From Halarchaeoplasma sp046498385 (GTDB lineage: Archaea > Thermoplasmatota > Thermoplasmata > Halarchaeoplasmatales > Halarchaeoplasmataceae): a stretch of DNA of 13,724 nt. The notes beneath the pieces were generated by a model, which worked only from the letters and a program-made list of their open reading frames with translations, did not search any database and was not told the origin of the DNA. The stretch is from positions 1 through 13,724 of the forward strand of contig JAWOAU010000018.1 of assembly GCA_046498385.1 (NCBI GenBank). The letters are read 5' to 3'. Positions 1-6,689 of the stretch are shown one piece after another. Positions within the stretch are counted from its first letter, which is position 1. The number at the start of each line of letters is the position of its first letter. Made by a program: the position numbers and the translations under genes.

Positions 1-1
1 G

Positions 2-91
2 ACAGAAGTTTTTCCACCAGGAACTATCTTCTTGAGACTAGAAAACCATCGATATGTTGTTCGGTTCTATAACGATCCACAGAACAGTTGA
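2..91 (+). CDS. C-terminal end of an unidentified protein (partial at left edge)
   Basis: Frame 2 is open from the window edge to a TGA at 89-91 and encodes 29 residues, with the segments PPGTIFLRLENHRYVV and RFYNDP near the end. The mix of charged, aromatic and hydrophobic residues looks like a genuine protein C-terminus; the other five frames close early or read less like protein. I do not recognise the family. A transposase tail is conceivable because the following DNA is gene-free and holds short repeats, but nothing in the 29 residues proves it. Only the end is visible, so length and start are unknown. Confidence 0.4.
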   Translation, partial: TEVFPPGTIFLRLENHRYVVRFYNDPQNS

Positions 92-438
92 ATGCGCTTC
101 TGTGATGAGTTAGCTGTGGAAAAAAATTGTATGCTTTCTTTTCCGCTAAACCTTCTTTGCTCTTAGGGATATTATTTTTGTTTGCATAAAAAGAACGGAA
201 CTAAGAGCACCTTTTATCTCTTACTGTCAAACTTGGGTTAAATTAGATACAATAGTCAAGCTCTTCATATGGGGGGACTGTCAAAAGTTTAGTGATTTCA
301 CAGATTTTCACGATCCATGAAAACTCATCTAGTATATTATACCCCATTAGTGATTATTAGGGAATGATCAAATATCACTAAGAACCTGACAGGGTCATCG
401 TTACCATTATTTATCACCGTGTTCTTGTCTCTTCTAAC
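92..438. other. Gene-free stretch upstream of endonuclease Q, with short repeats
   Basis: No ORF longer than about 24 codons and no tRNA-like cloverleaf is visible. The octamer TTAGTGAT occurs at 289-296 and 347-354 and inverted at 374-381 (ATCACTAA); the last two form an 8-bp inverted repeat with a 19-nt spacer. ACTGTCAAA occurs twice, near 224 and 277. A run of six G lies at 271-276. A very AT-rich patch (TATATTATA, 333-341) could be a second TATA-like element. Function is not evident; it could be the control region for the gene at 439 or the scar of a mobile element. Confidence 0.5.
407..414 (+). promoter_or_regulatory. TATA-like box of a leaderless promoter for endonuclease Q
   Basis: TTATTTAT is centred about 28 nt before the ATG at 439, and no Shine-Dalgarno-like sequence lies between. 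In archaea a TATA box about 26-27 nt upstream of the initiation site would put the transcript start at or next to the ATG. The box is followed by CACC, as is the box at 1646-1651. Confidence 0.5.
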
Positions 439-1638
439 ATGATAATCCGGGCCGACCTTCACTTACACGGAAAATACTCGGGAGCCACCAGCAGCAGCAT
501 GAACTTTGAAGAGATGTCCAGGGGGGGATCGAAGAAAGGGATCGGGCTCCTGGGAACCGGGGACTGCCTGCATCCGAGATGGCGTGATGAGATAAAGGGT
601 ATGGAAAAGGTGGAGGACGGAGTTTATTTTAAAAATAATACATATTTTGTACTCTCCGGCGAGGTTGAAACAAAGGATAGGGTACATCACCTAATGTTTT
701 GTCCGTCCATTGCACAGGCGGAGGAACTTTATCAACGTCTGAAAAAGTTTTCTAAAAACATAGACTCCGACGGAAGACCCCACGTGTCCCTTTCTGGTGA
801 AGAACTAGCCTTGATGGCCGTAGAATCCGGTGCACTGCTGGGACCGGCCCACGCCTTCACACCGTATACCGGTCTTTATGGTAAATACAGCAGTATGAAA
901 AACTGCTACGGCGCCATGACCTCAAAAATATATTTCCTTGAACTTGGACTGAGTGCAAAAAGCTCCTATGCCGACGGCATCTCCGAACTGGACCATCTAA
1001 CATATCTTTCAAACTCCGATGCTCATTCACCCTATCCACACCGCCTGGGACGGGAGTTCAACGAAATAAAGTTGGATGACATATCCTTCAGATCCCTGAA
1101 GATGCTTCTTGAAGGAAAAAAAGGAAAGATATTGAGAAATGTCGGCCTTCCTCCGGAAGAAGGCAAGTATAACGAAAGCGCCTGTAACCGTTGTTACACT
1201 CATTATTCCCTGCGGGAGAGTTTAGCTAGGGGATGGAAATGTAACTGCGGTGGCAGTATTAAAAAGGGAGTTAAAGACAGGGTGCGCGAACTCTGCGACG
1301 TATCGGAAAAATCAGATGGCAGTCCGCCCTACACAACGATGGTCCCGCTGCAGGAAATCATCGCCGCATCGGTTGGACATTCCAGTGTCAACACCAAGAA
1401 GGTGAGGGAGATATGGCAGGACCTGGTGGACCGCGAAGGAGACGAGATCACGGTCCTTCTAAAAACACCTATAAACGTTATTGAGGAACTGAGTGGTGAA
1501 AAGACCGCCGAGATCATACACCTGGCACGGGAGGGAGGATTACCCATATCCCCAGGTGGTGGAGGTAAATACGGTAAGCTGCTGTTCGAGCGGCTTCAGG
1601 AAAGGGAGGACGATCAGCGCTCTCTCATGGATTTTTGA
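439..1638 (+). CDS. endoQ: Endonuclease Q (EndoQ), PHP-domain DNA repair nuclease
   Basis: Known role of the family: it nicks DNA 5' to deaminated bases (uracil, hypoxanthine) and some other lesions, starting a repair route independent of glycosylases. The 399 residues are near the usual length for archaeal EndoQ. A PHP domain fills roughly residues 1-235: DLHLH (5-9, first metal ligands), GTGD (39-42), E75, PAHAF (136-140) and SDAHS (193-197). A zinc-binding insert follows with C249-x2-C252 and C268-x-C270. The C-terminal part (about 295-380) carries the helical segment LQEIIAASVG and a glycine-rich GGGGKYG stretch seen in this family. The ATG at 439 puts the first PHP motif at the N-terminus and sits 28 nt after a TATA-like box. 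It is read in the same direction as the DUF1611 gene but separately promoted. PHP-type polymerase or histidinol-phosphatase relatives are less likely because of the zinc insert and tail. Confidence 0.9.
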   Translation: MIIRADLHLHGKYSGATSSSMNFEEMSRGGSKKGIGLLGTGDCLHPRWRDEIKGMEKVEDGVYFKNNTYFVLSGEVETKDRVHHLMFCPSIAQAEELYQRLKKFSKNIDSDGRPHVSLSGEELALMAVESGALLGPAHAFTPYTGLYGKYSSMKNCYGAMTSKIYFLELGLSAKSSYADGISELDHLTYLSNSDAHSPYPHRLGREFNEIKLDDISFRSLKMLLEGKKGKILRNVGLPPEEGKYNESACNRCYTHYSLRESLARGWKCNCGGSIKKGVKDRVRELCDVSEKSDGSPPYTTMVPLQEIIAASVGHSSVNTKKVREIWQDLVDREGDEITVLLKTPINVIEELSGEKTAEIIHLAREGGLPISPGGGGKYGKLLFERLQEREDDQRSLMDF

Positions 1639-1645
1639 AGAAAGC

Positions 1646-1651
1646 TTTTAA
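1646..1651 (+). promoter_or_regulatory. TATA-like box of a leaderless promoter for the DUF1611 gene
   Basis: TTTTAA within GAAAGCTTTTAATCACC is centred about 28 nt before the ATG at 1677. A purine-rich GAAAG precedes it where a BRE would lie. The same spacing and a similar box precede fhs. It supports an ATG start at 1677 rather than the in-frame TTG at 1635, which would lie upstream of the box. Confidence 0.55.
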
Positions 1652-1676
1652 TCACCTTTTTTACTTTTCTGTAATC

Positions 1677-2735
1677 ATGGAACGAGCATTGATACTGACC
1701 GAGGGTTACCTTGACAGTTATATAGCTAAAACCGCCCACGGTCTTTTGAGATATTCCAGGAGATACGAAGTGCTGGGTGTTGTGGATTCTAAATTCTCGA
1801 AAACTACCACCGACAAAGTGATACCCAATTGTAACAAAAAACCGATATTTGAAACGCTTGAAAAGGCTTTGACTGAACTGGGACGCGTGGATATTTTAAT
1901 CGTTGGAGTAGCCACCATAGGGGGGTATCTTCCAGAGGTTTTCAGAGAAAACCTGAGGGTGGCCATAGAGAACAATATCGATATCGTTGCGGGGTTGCAT
2001 AAGTACCTCAACGACGATGAAGAGCTATCCAAACTTGCAAATGAACACGGTGTAAAGTTGTACGATATACGCCGTTCCCCGCCTATGGAAGACCTTCATT
2101 ATTTTGCCGACAAGAAAAAAGACATAGGTGCATTGACGGTTCCCTTTTTGGGAACAGATAGCTCCATAGGGAAGCGGACCGCTCTTATCTCGGTATACGA
2201 ATATATGAAAGGCGACGGCGTGGATGTCGAATGGGTCGCCACCGGTCAAACCGGTCTGTTACAGGGGGCCGCCCACGGACTGCCTCTAGATTCGATCAAA
2301 GGGGACTATATGGTCGGGGAACTGGAACATAATATATGGCTTACTTGGAAAGAGTGCAAACCCGATGTGATCCTTATAGAAGGTCAGGGTAGTATTTCAC
2401 ATCCTGCCTATGTGTGTGGCGCAAGGGCGGTATTAGCCGCATCCCAACCAGATGGAATAGTGATGATACACGCTCCTGCCCGGAAATACAGGCATTACAA
2501 AGAGGATGAAATACAATGGCCGATGCCGAATATAGAAACCGAGAGGATCATGACCAAACTCTATTCCCATTCTCCAGTGATCGCCATAGGTATAAATCCA
2601 GAGAATATCCCCTTGGAAGAAAGGAAAAAAGTTATAGATGGACTAGAAAGCAAACACGGAATTCCATGCAGTAATGCTTTAGAGGAGCCTGAAAAGATAG
2701 TATCCGCTATAGTTGAACTTATGGATGAGAGGTGA
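1677..2735 (+). CDS. DUF1611 family protein, DgcN-like (possible D-glutamate N-acetyltransferase)
   Basis: The 352-residue product has the DUF1611 layout: an N-terminal Rossmann-like half (about 1-150) and a P-loop NTPase-like half with the family signature GTDSSIGKRT (159-168), then ATGQTGLLQGAAHGLPLD (188-205) and EGQGSISHP (235-243). Members were long unassigned or called NAD-dependent epimerase-like; bacterial and haloarchaeal DgcN has been reported to N-acetylate D-glutamate ahead of a racemase, DgcA. An epimerase homologue is encoded nearby on the other strand, which supports that reading, but the activity is inferred. I chose ATG 1677 over the in-frame TTG at 1635: the latter overlaps the endonuclease Q stop, adds 14 residues unlike the family, and lies upstream of the TATA-like box. 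Its last 17 bp overlap the end of the convergent mptG-family gene. Confidence 0.8.
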   Translation: MERALILTEGYLDSYIAKTAHGLLRYSRRYEVLGVVDSKFSKTTTDKVIPNCNKKPIFETLEKALTELGRVDILIVGVATIGGYLPEVFRENLRVAIENNIDIVAGLHKYLNDDEELSKLANEHGVKLYDIRRSPPMEDLHYFADKKKDIGALTVPFLGTDSSIGKRTALISVYEYMKGDGVDVEWVATGQTGLLQGAAHGLPLDSIKGDYMVGELEHNIWLTWKECKPDVILIEGQGSISHPAYVCGARAVLAASQPDGIVMIHAPARKYRHYKEDEIQWPMPNIETERIMTKLYSHSPVIAIGINPENIPLEERKKVIDGLESKHGIPCSNALEEPEKIVSAIVELMDER

Positions 2736-3663
2736 AAACCGCCCCTTCGTTGTTCGGCTCGGCAATCCATACTTCGGCGGTCTTGTCCTTTTTTTCAAGC
2801 CATTTGATGATTTGCTCTTTAGTGTTCTCTGCCTTTTTTACAGTGGTTATTCCATAGGCGGTCGGTCCCCAAGAACTCTGACCCGATCCATAGGTGAGTT
2901 CCTCCAATTTATCCACCAATTGGGATACCGCAGGGTGAAATGTTCCCCCTTGATAGGGTGCAAAGGATTCACCGACCAATCTTTGAATTTGTGATATGTG
3001 GTGGCCGAAGGACTCTATGTCTTCCTCTATAAGGGAAGGCAGAACCCCCATAACCACATGATGAGATATACATCTAGGATACTCCGAAGATACCTTTACG
3101 CTCTTCATCATAGGTTTCTCCTGCACTTCATCGCAGGAGGAAATGTGGTCTGGCCAGACGATAACGAACCTCCAATCTGAAGGCATCCTGATGTGTGCCG
3201 TTAACGGCGGCACTACTTCGTCAGTCCCCTTGCCACCTTCGAGTATGAATCCGCCGTGGATAAAACCGTAGGTACCTATTGCCGAAAAACGACTTCTCCC
3301 CACGGTGCTAGCCAAGTCTTTAATATCGTAGTTTAACCCCACTTCCTTTAACATTGCCGCAGCGGTGCCCATTTTAAGCTGAGTAGTGGAACCAAGTCCT
3401 ATATGCCTGGGAACGCTTTTTTTGATGGAGACCTTGAAGCCGGCCTCCAATGAATATTTTTCTTTGATAGAAACATATATGTTCTGCAATTCATTTTTTT
3501 CTTTAGAGGAGGCACCCTCGACGGTTAATCTATCGGTCGTGGAATTTACAGCTATACAATATCCTCCCTTAACCATGGCCCCCAATGCACCGTATTCTCT
3601 GGGAAACTCGCGACTGAGGTCTATTATACCCAAATGTATTCGGGAGGGTGTATATACTATCAA
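2719..3663 (-). CDS. mptG: Beta-ribofuranosylaminobenzene 5'-phosphate synthase family protein (GHMP fold)
   Basis: The family condenses PRPP with p-aminobenzoate or 4-hydroxybenzoate, releasing CO2 and PPi, the first committed step to the arylamine side chain of methanopterin. The 314 residues show the family motifs: PSRIHLGIID (6-15), the GHMP-type loop HIGLGSTTQ (87-95; many members have GLGSGTQ), AIGTYGFIHGGFI (128-140) and GQSSWGPTAYG (261-271). It is last in the purH operon. Its TTG start overlaps the epimerase stop as TTGA, and GGAGG (3671-3675) sits 7 nt upstream, a strong ribosome site. No ATG in this frame lies near the expected N-terminus. Close neighbours are folate enzymes, so the substrate and end product (methanopterin-type or modified folate) are uncertain. 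A divergent member with another role in a folate-using archaeon is possible. Confidence 0.85.
   Translation of the reverse strand: MIVYTPSRIHLGIIDLSREFPREYGALGAMVKGGYCIAVNSTTDRLTVEGASSKEKNELQNIYVSIKEKYSLEAGFKVSIKKSVPRHIGLGSTTQLKMGTAAAMLKEVGLNYDIKDLASTVGRSRFSAIGTYGFIHGGFILEGGKGTDEVVPPLTAHIRMPSDWRFVIVWPDHISSCDEVQEKPMMKSVKVSSEYPRCISHHVVMGVLPSLIEEDIESFGHHISQIQRLVGESFAPYQGGTFHPAVSQLVDKLEELTYGSGQSSWGPTAYGITTVKKAENTKEQIIKWLEKKDKTAEVWIAEPNNEGAVFTSHP
2789..2795 (+). terminator. Possible oligo-T terminator for the DUF1611 transcript
   Basis: Seven T residues lie on the plus strand 54 nt after the DUF1611 stop, and a second run of six lies near 2835-2840. Archaeal RNA polymerase can terminate at such runs. 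Both fall in the convergent mptG coding region, where they encode lysines on the other strand, so chance is a real alternative. Confidence 0.22.
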
Positions 3664-4754
3664 ACCACGGCCTCCAGATCCATATGATATTTCTTCAATT
3701 TAGACTCACTTGCCTCTACTCCAAGTCCTGGCTCACCAGACAGCCACAGCTTACCCTTGTCGAATTTTAATCCTTCGAACACTCTATCGGAAAGCATGAA
3801 ATGGCTGTCTAGGTCCGCGTACTTGATCTTTGAAGTGGTGAGACATAGGTGAACTCCGGCCGCTATGGCCGGCACATCCTCACCCATACAGCCTACCATG
3901 GCATCTACTCCGTAATCTTCCAGCACATCAACTATTTTCCAAGCTCCGGTGAGTCCGCCGCACTTCATGAGTTTGATATTTATCATGTCCGCTATTTCAC
4001 GGCTGCATATATTTTCGGTCATCAAATGGTCCTTTACCGGTTCGTCGGCCATTATCGGGATGGTTGTTTCTTCCGTAACTCTCTTTAAACCCTCCAAATC
4101 ATTTTCATTTACTGGTTGCTCTATGAACTCTACTCCTATGTCAGCTAACTTTTCACAGAGAGTGATAGCCTCTTCTACAGAGTATCCTTGATTAGCATCT
4201 ACCCACAGAGGAAATTTTTTTCCAACCACTTCGCGGACAGCCCGCACTCTGCGTATATCCTCTAAAAGGTCTAATCCTATCTTTATCTTCAAAGCCTTGA
4301 AATCTTTAGCAGCGAACTCACGGGCATGTTCTACCGTATCGGAGAGATTCATTATACCGATGGTTCTGTCAGTAAGGACTCCCTTGTTCTTTCCTCCGCG
4401 CAATTCGTAAATTTGACGCTCTTCCATCTTACCTTTCAGGTCATATAGTGCAATATCCAGTCCTGCGGTGGCCGAAGGATCTTTCGGGTATTTGTCCATG
4501 ATATCATCCCAGAGTTCGGGCACCTCGAACTCACAGGACTCCACTGTGTTTCTTGAGTATCTGAGCATCTTAAGTATAGATTCGGTAGTTTCTTGAGTGA
4601 CCCCATTTGGACATGCATTTCCCCAACCGAACAATTCACCGGACTCCGCCAACACGTAAACATTCTCCGCGGTCAGGGACGATCCGGTGGCTATCTTAAA
4701 CACTTCGCTCCTATCTATGGCAAGAGGGTAGGCCTTTAACTTATCTATTTTCAT
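3660..4754 (-). CDS. Dipeptide epimerase / DgcA-like enzyme, enolase superfamily
   Basis: The 364-residue protein is a muconate-lactonising-type enolase-superfamily member: capping domain about 1-125, then a barrel carrying the catalytic LKIKIG (K156 and K158), metal ligands D186 (WVDANQGY), E212 (EQP) and D237 (ADEPV), and the opposite base K261 in INIKLMKCGG. The DLDS at 314-317 matches the DxD that binds the substrate amino group in L-Ala-D/L-Glu epimerases. The catalytic set is complete. Annotated homologues include dipeptide epimerases and DgcA, reported to racemise N-acetyl-D-glutamate; the nearby DUF1611/DgcN-like gene favours the latter, but this is inference. The ATG has GAGGTG (4762-4767) 7 nt upstream and lies 14 nt inside nth. 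Its TGA overlaps the TTG of the mptG-family gene. Confidence 0.85.
   Translation of the reverse strand: MKIDKLKAYPLAIDRSEVFKIATGSSLTAENVYVLAESGELFGWGNACPNGVTQETTESILKMLRYSRNTVESCEFEVPELWDDIMDKYPKDPSATAGLDIALYDLKGKMEERQIYELRGGKNKGVLTDRTIGIMNLSDTVEHAREFAAKDFKALKIKIGLDLLEDIRRVRAVREVVGKKFPLWVDANQGYSVEEAITLCEKLADIGVEFIEQPVNENDLEGLKRVTEETTIPIMADEPVKDHLMTENICSREIADMINIKLMKCGGLTGAWKIVDVLEDYGVDAMVGCMGEDVPAIAAGVHLCLTTSKIKYADLDSHFMLSDRVFEGLKFDKGKLWLSGEPGLGVEASESKLKKYHMDLEAVV
3671..3675 (-). promoter_or_regulatory. Ribosome binding site fixing the TTG start of the mptG-family gene
   Basis: On the minus strand GGAGG lies inside the last codons of the epimerase gene, 7 nt before the TTG at 3663-3661. That placement selects TTG as the start although no ATG is available nearby. 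Confidence 0.6.
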
Positions 4755-5415
4755 TTAAATACACCTCACTGTAGTAGGAACACATGTCAGTAAGTGGACA
4801 CATGTTGCACTTTGGTTTACGGGGCCGGCATATACTTTTACCGAACTCCACCATCAGCTTGTTTATCTCTATCCAATATCGGCGGGGCATTGTTTCTTCT
4901 AACTGCTGTTCTGTTTTTTCCGGAGTATCGGCATCTGCCATACCTAAGCGATTACTGATCCTATGTACATGGGTATCCACGGGTATGGCAGCTTCACCGA
5001 ATCCGTAGACCAAAACGCAATTTGCGGTTTTACGTCCCACACCAGGTAATTCCAGTAGCAGGTCTATATCTTCCGGTACCCTATCGTCGTACTCTTCATG
5101 AATGATACCGGCAACCTCCTTTATCCTTTCAGCCTTAACGTTATAGAACCCGGTTATGTAAATTAAATCTTTTACCTCGTCTAGCGGAGCTTCCGCAAGT
5201 TCCTTGGGATTGGGAAAACGTTGAAAAAGGTCCTTAGACGCTTTATGGGTGTTAACATCTTTAGTGCGTTGTGATAATATCGTTGCGATGAGTACCTCGA
5301 AGGGGGGGGAGTTTGGCACCTCAGGCGAATCCGGTTTTTTACCTGGAAAGGCGCCCACTTCGAACCGTTCTCTCAGTCGTTTTACCATCTTTCCGTGATC
5401 GAATCCGGCCTTCAT
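4741..5415 (-). CDS. nth: Endonuclease III (DNA glycosylase/AP lyase)
   Basis: The enzyme removes oxidised pyrimidines and cuts at the resulting abasic site in base-excision repair. The 224 residues match the family length. The helix-hairpin-helix LPGVGRKTA (123-131) contains the catalytic lysine K129, and VDTHVHRISNRLG holds the catalytic aspartate D147. The iron-sulfur cluster ligands are C196, C203, C206 and C212, with the canonical x6-x2-x5 spacing. A longer in-frame ATG exists at 5499, but it lies inside folC and adds 28 residues unlike the family. ATG 5415 overlaps the folC stop as TAATG and has AAGGTG (5423-5428) 7 nt upstream, so I start there. It is the third gene of the operon, and its last 14 bases overlap the epimerase gene. 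Confidence 0.93.
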   Translation of the reverse strand: MKAGFDHGKMVKRLRERFEVGAFPGKKPDSPEVPNSPPFEVLIATILSQRTKDVNTHKASKDLFQRFPNPKELAEAPLDEVKDLIYITGFYNVKAERIKEVAGIIHEEYDDRVPEDIDLLLELPGVGRKTANCVLVYGFGEAAIPVDTHVHRISNRLGMADADTPEKTEQQLEETMPRRYWIEINKLMVEFGKSICRPRKPKCNMCPLTDMCSYYSEVYLNENR

Positions 5416-6689
5416 TATTCCACACCTTTCATTTTTTTTATTATGTCTCCCAATAGGTATATTGAGCCGGTTACCAATATAATATCTCCCACTCTCCACA
5501 TATCTATAGCCTCCTGTAGGGCATCAATACCGTGTGCAAAGCTGTTTGCCTCACAATAATTCTTTAGCTCGTCGGCTAAAATATTGCTGGACAATTTCCT
5601 GGAACTAACTGGTTCGGCGGTAAATACGTGGTCGCATACCGGGCCTATTGCTTCGATCATACCTCCGTAGTCCTTATCGTCAAGGATCCCGATGACCAAC
5701 AACAACCGTTTGTAGTCCATTTTCTTTAAGGTGTTAACCAACTCAGTAATGCCGGGAACGTTATGGGCCGAGTCAATTACGACCAACGGTTTTTTACTTA
5801 AGATCTCTAATCGACCGGGTAGTTTGGTTTTCGAGAATCCCCGGATTATTTGATCTTTGGATATTTTGTATCCCTCTTCCTTCAGCCCCTCTAATACTCC
5901 CAGCGCTACCAATGAGTTCTCCGCCTGCCATTTTGCGATGCCCGGCACCTCTAACTCACCGTACTCAGGGATTTTCAATCTTAAAGGGGATTCCTGTATC
6001 TCGAAGTCTCTTTGAAACGCATGATGGAATTCTGCATTTCTTTCTTTACACACCTTTTTAAAGTAATCAACTACTTTCGGGTCCTTATCTCCGGTTACGA
6101 AATAATTTCCGTCCCGTATTATACCGGCTTTCTCGTAAGCTATCTCTTTTTTTGTGGTCCCGAGATAATCCATGTGATCAAGGCCGACGGTGGTTATCGC
6201 AGATAAGATATGTGAGGTAACGTTGGTGGCGTCGAGCCGCCCCCCCATGCCTACCTCTAAAACGGCAATATCCACCTTCCTTTCGGCGTAATGAAGAAAT
6301 GCAAGTGTGGTGAGCACCTCAAAGAAACTGGGACGCTTTGCAGGCCCATCTGCTTCGATATCTTCCAGTACCGGTTTTACCATATCTATCAGGGACCACA
6401 GCTCGTTTTTAGTTATAAGCCGCTTATCTACACTGATTCGTTCTTCAAAGAATGCAAGGTGTGGCGAGATATACTTTCCTGTAGTATACCCTGCCTCGGT
6501 CAGTGTGTTCGCTACCAGGGTGGTCACGGAACCCTTTCCGTTGGTCCCCCCTATGATCACCGTGTCGTACTTGCCCTGCGGGTCGTTGAACCGGGATAGA
6601 AAATCCCGTACCTTATCCAGTCCTATCTTATCCCCCTTGCGTTTAAGGGAATAAAGATACTCCTCGGGATCCTGCCTTCTTTCCTTCAA
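5415..6689 (-). CDS. folC: Folylpolyglutamate synthase / dihydrofolate synthase
   Basis: FolC uses ATP to add glutamate to folates (and, in bifunctional members, to dihydropteroate), which keeps the cofactor in the cell and usable. With the chosen start it has 424 residues, normal for FolC. Motifs: YLYSLKRKG near the N-terminus, P-loop GTNGKGS (48-54), YISPHL (73-78), LEVGMGGRLDATN (144-156), GLDHMDYLG (169-177), YEKAGI (185-190) and SAHN in the C-terminal domain. A longer frame reaches 6866, but its first 59 codons lie inside purH and read like an out-of-frame shadow. The TTG at 6689-6687 overlaps the purH TGA as TTGA and has AGGGTG (6698-6703) 8 nt upstream. The stop overlaps the nth ATG. 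Its position between purH and a distant fhs/thyX pair fits folate-dependent nucleotide synthesis. Confidence 0.9.
   Translation of the reverse strand: MKERRQDPEEYLYSLKRKGDKIGLDKVRDFLSRFNDPQGKYDTVIIGGTNGKGSVTTLVANTLTEAGYTTGKYISPHLAFFEERISVDKRLITKNELWSLIDMVKPVLEDIEADGPAKRPSFFEVLTTLAFLHYAERKVDIAVLEVGMGGRLDATNVTSHILSAITTVGLDHMDYLGTTKKEIAYEKAGIIRDGNYFVTGDKDPKVVDYFKKVCKERNAEFHHAFQRDFEIQESPLRLKIPEYGELEVPGIAKWQAENSLVALGVLEGLKEEGYKISKDQIIRGFSKTKLPGRLEILSKKPLVVIDSAHNVPGITELVNTLKKMDYKRLLLVIGILDDKDYGGMIEAIGPVCDHVFTAEPVSSRKLSSNILADELKNYCEANSFAHGIDALQEAIDMWRVGDIILVTGSIYLLGDIIKKMKGVE

Noticed and set aside
92..438. tRNA or structured RNA in the left gene-free stretch
   Set aside because: No cloverleaf, T-loop or other conserved RNA pattern could be found by eye; only short inverted octamers are present.
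1635..1676. TTG start at 1635 for the DUF1611 gene
   Set aside because: It lies upstream of the TATA-like box that serves the ATG at 1677, and family proteins begin close to the MERALILTEG segment.
5416..5499. N-terminal extension of nth to ATG 5499
   Set aside because: It lies inside folC and adds 28 residues not seen in the family; ATG 5415 overlaps the folC stop and has AAGGTG 7 nt upstream.
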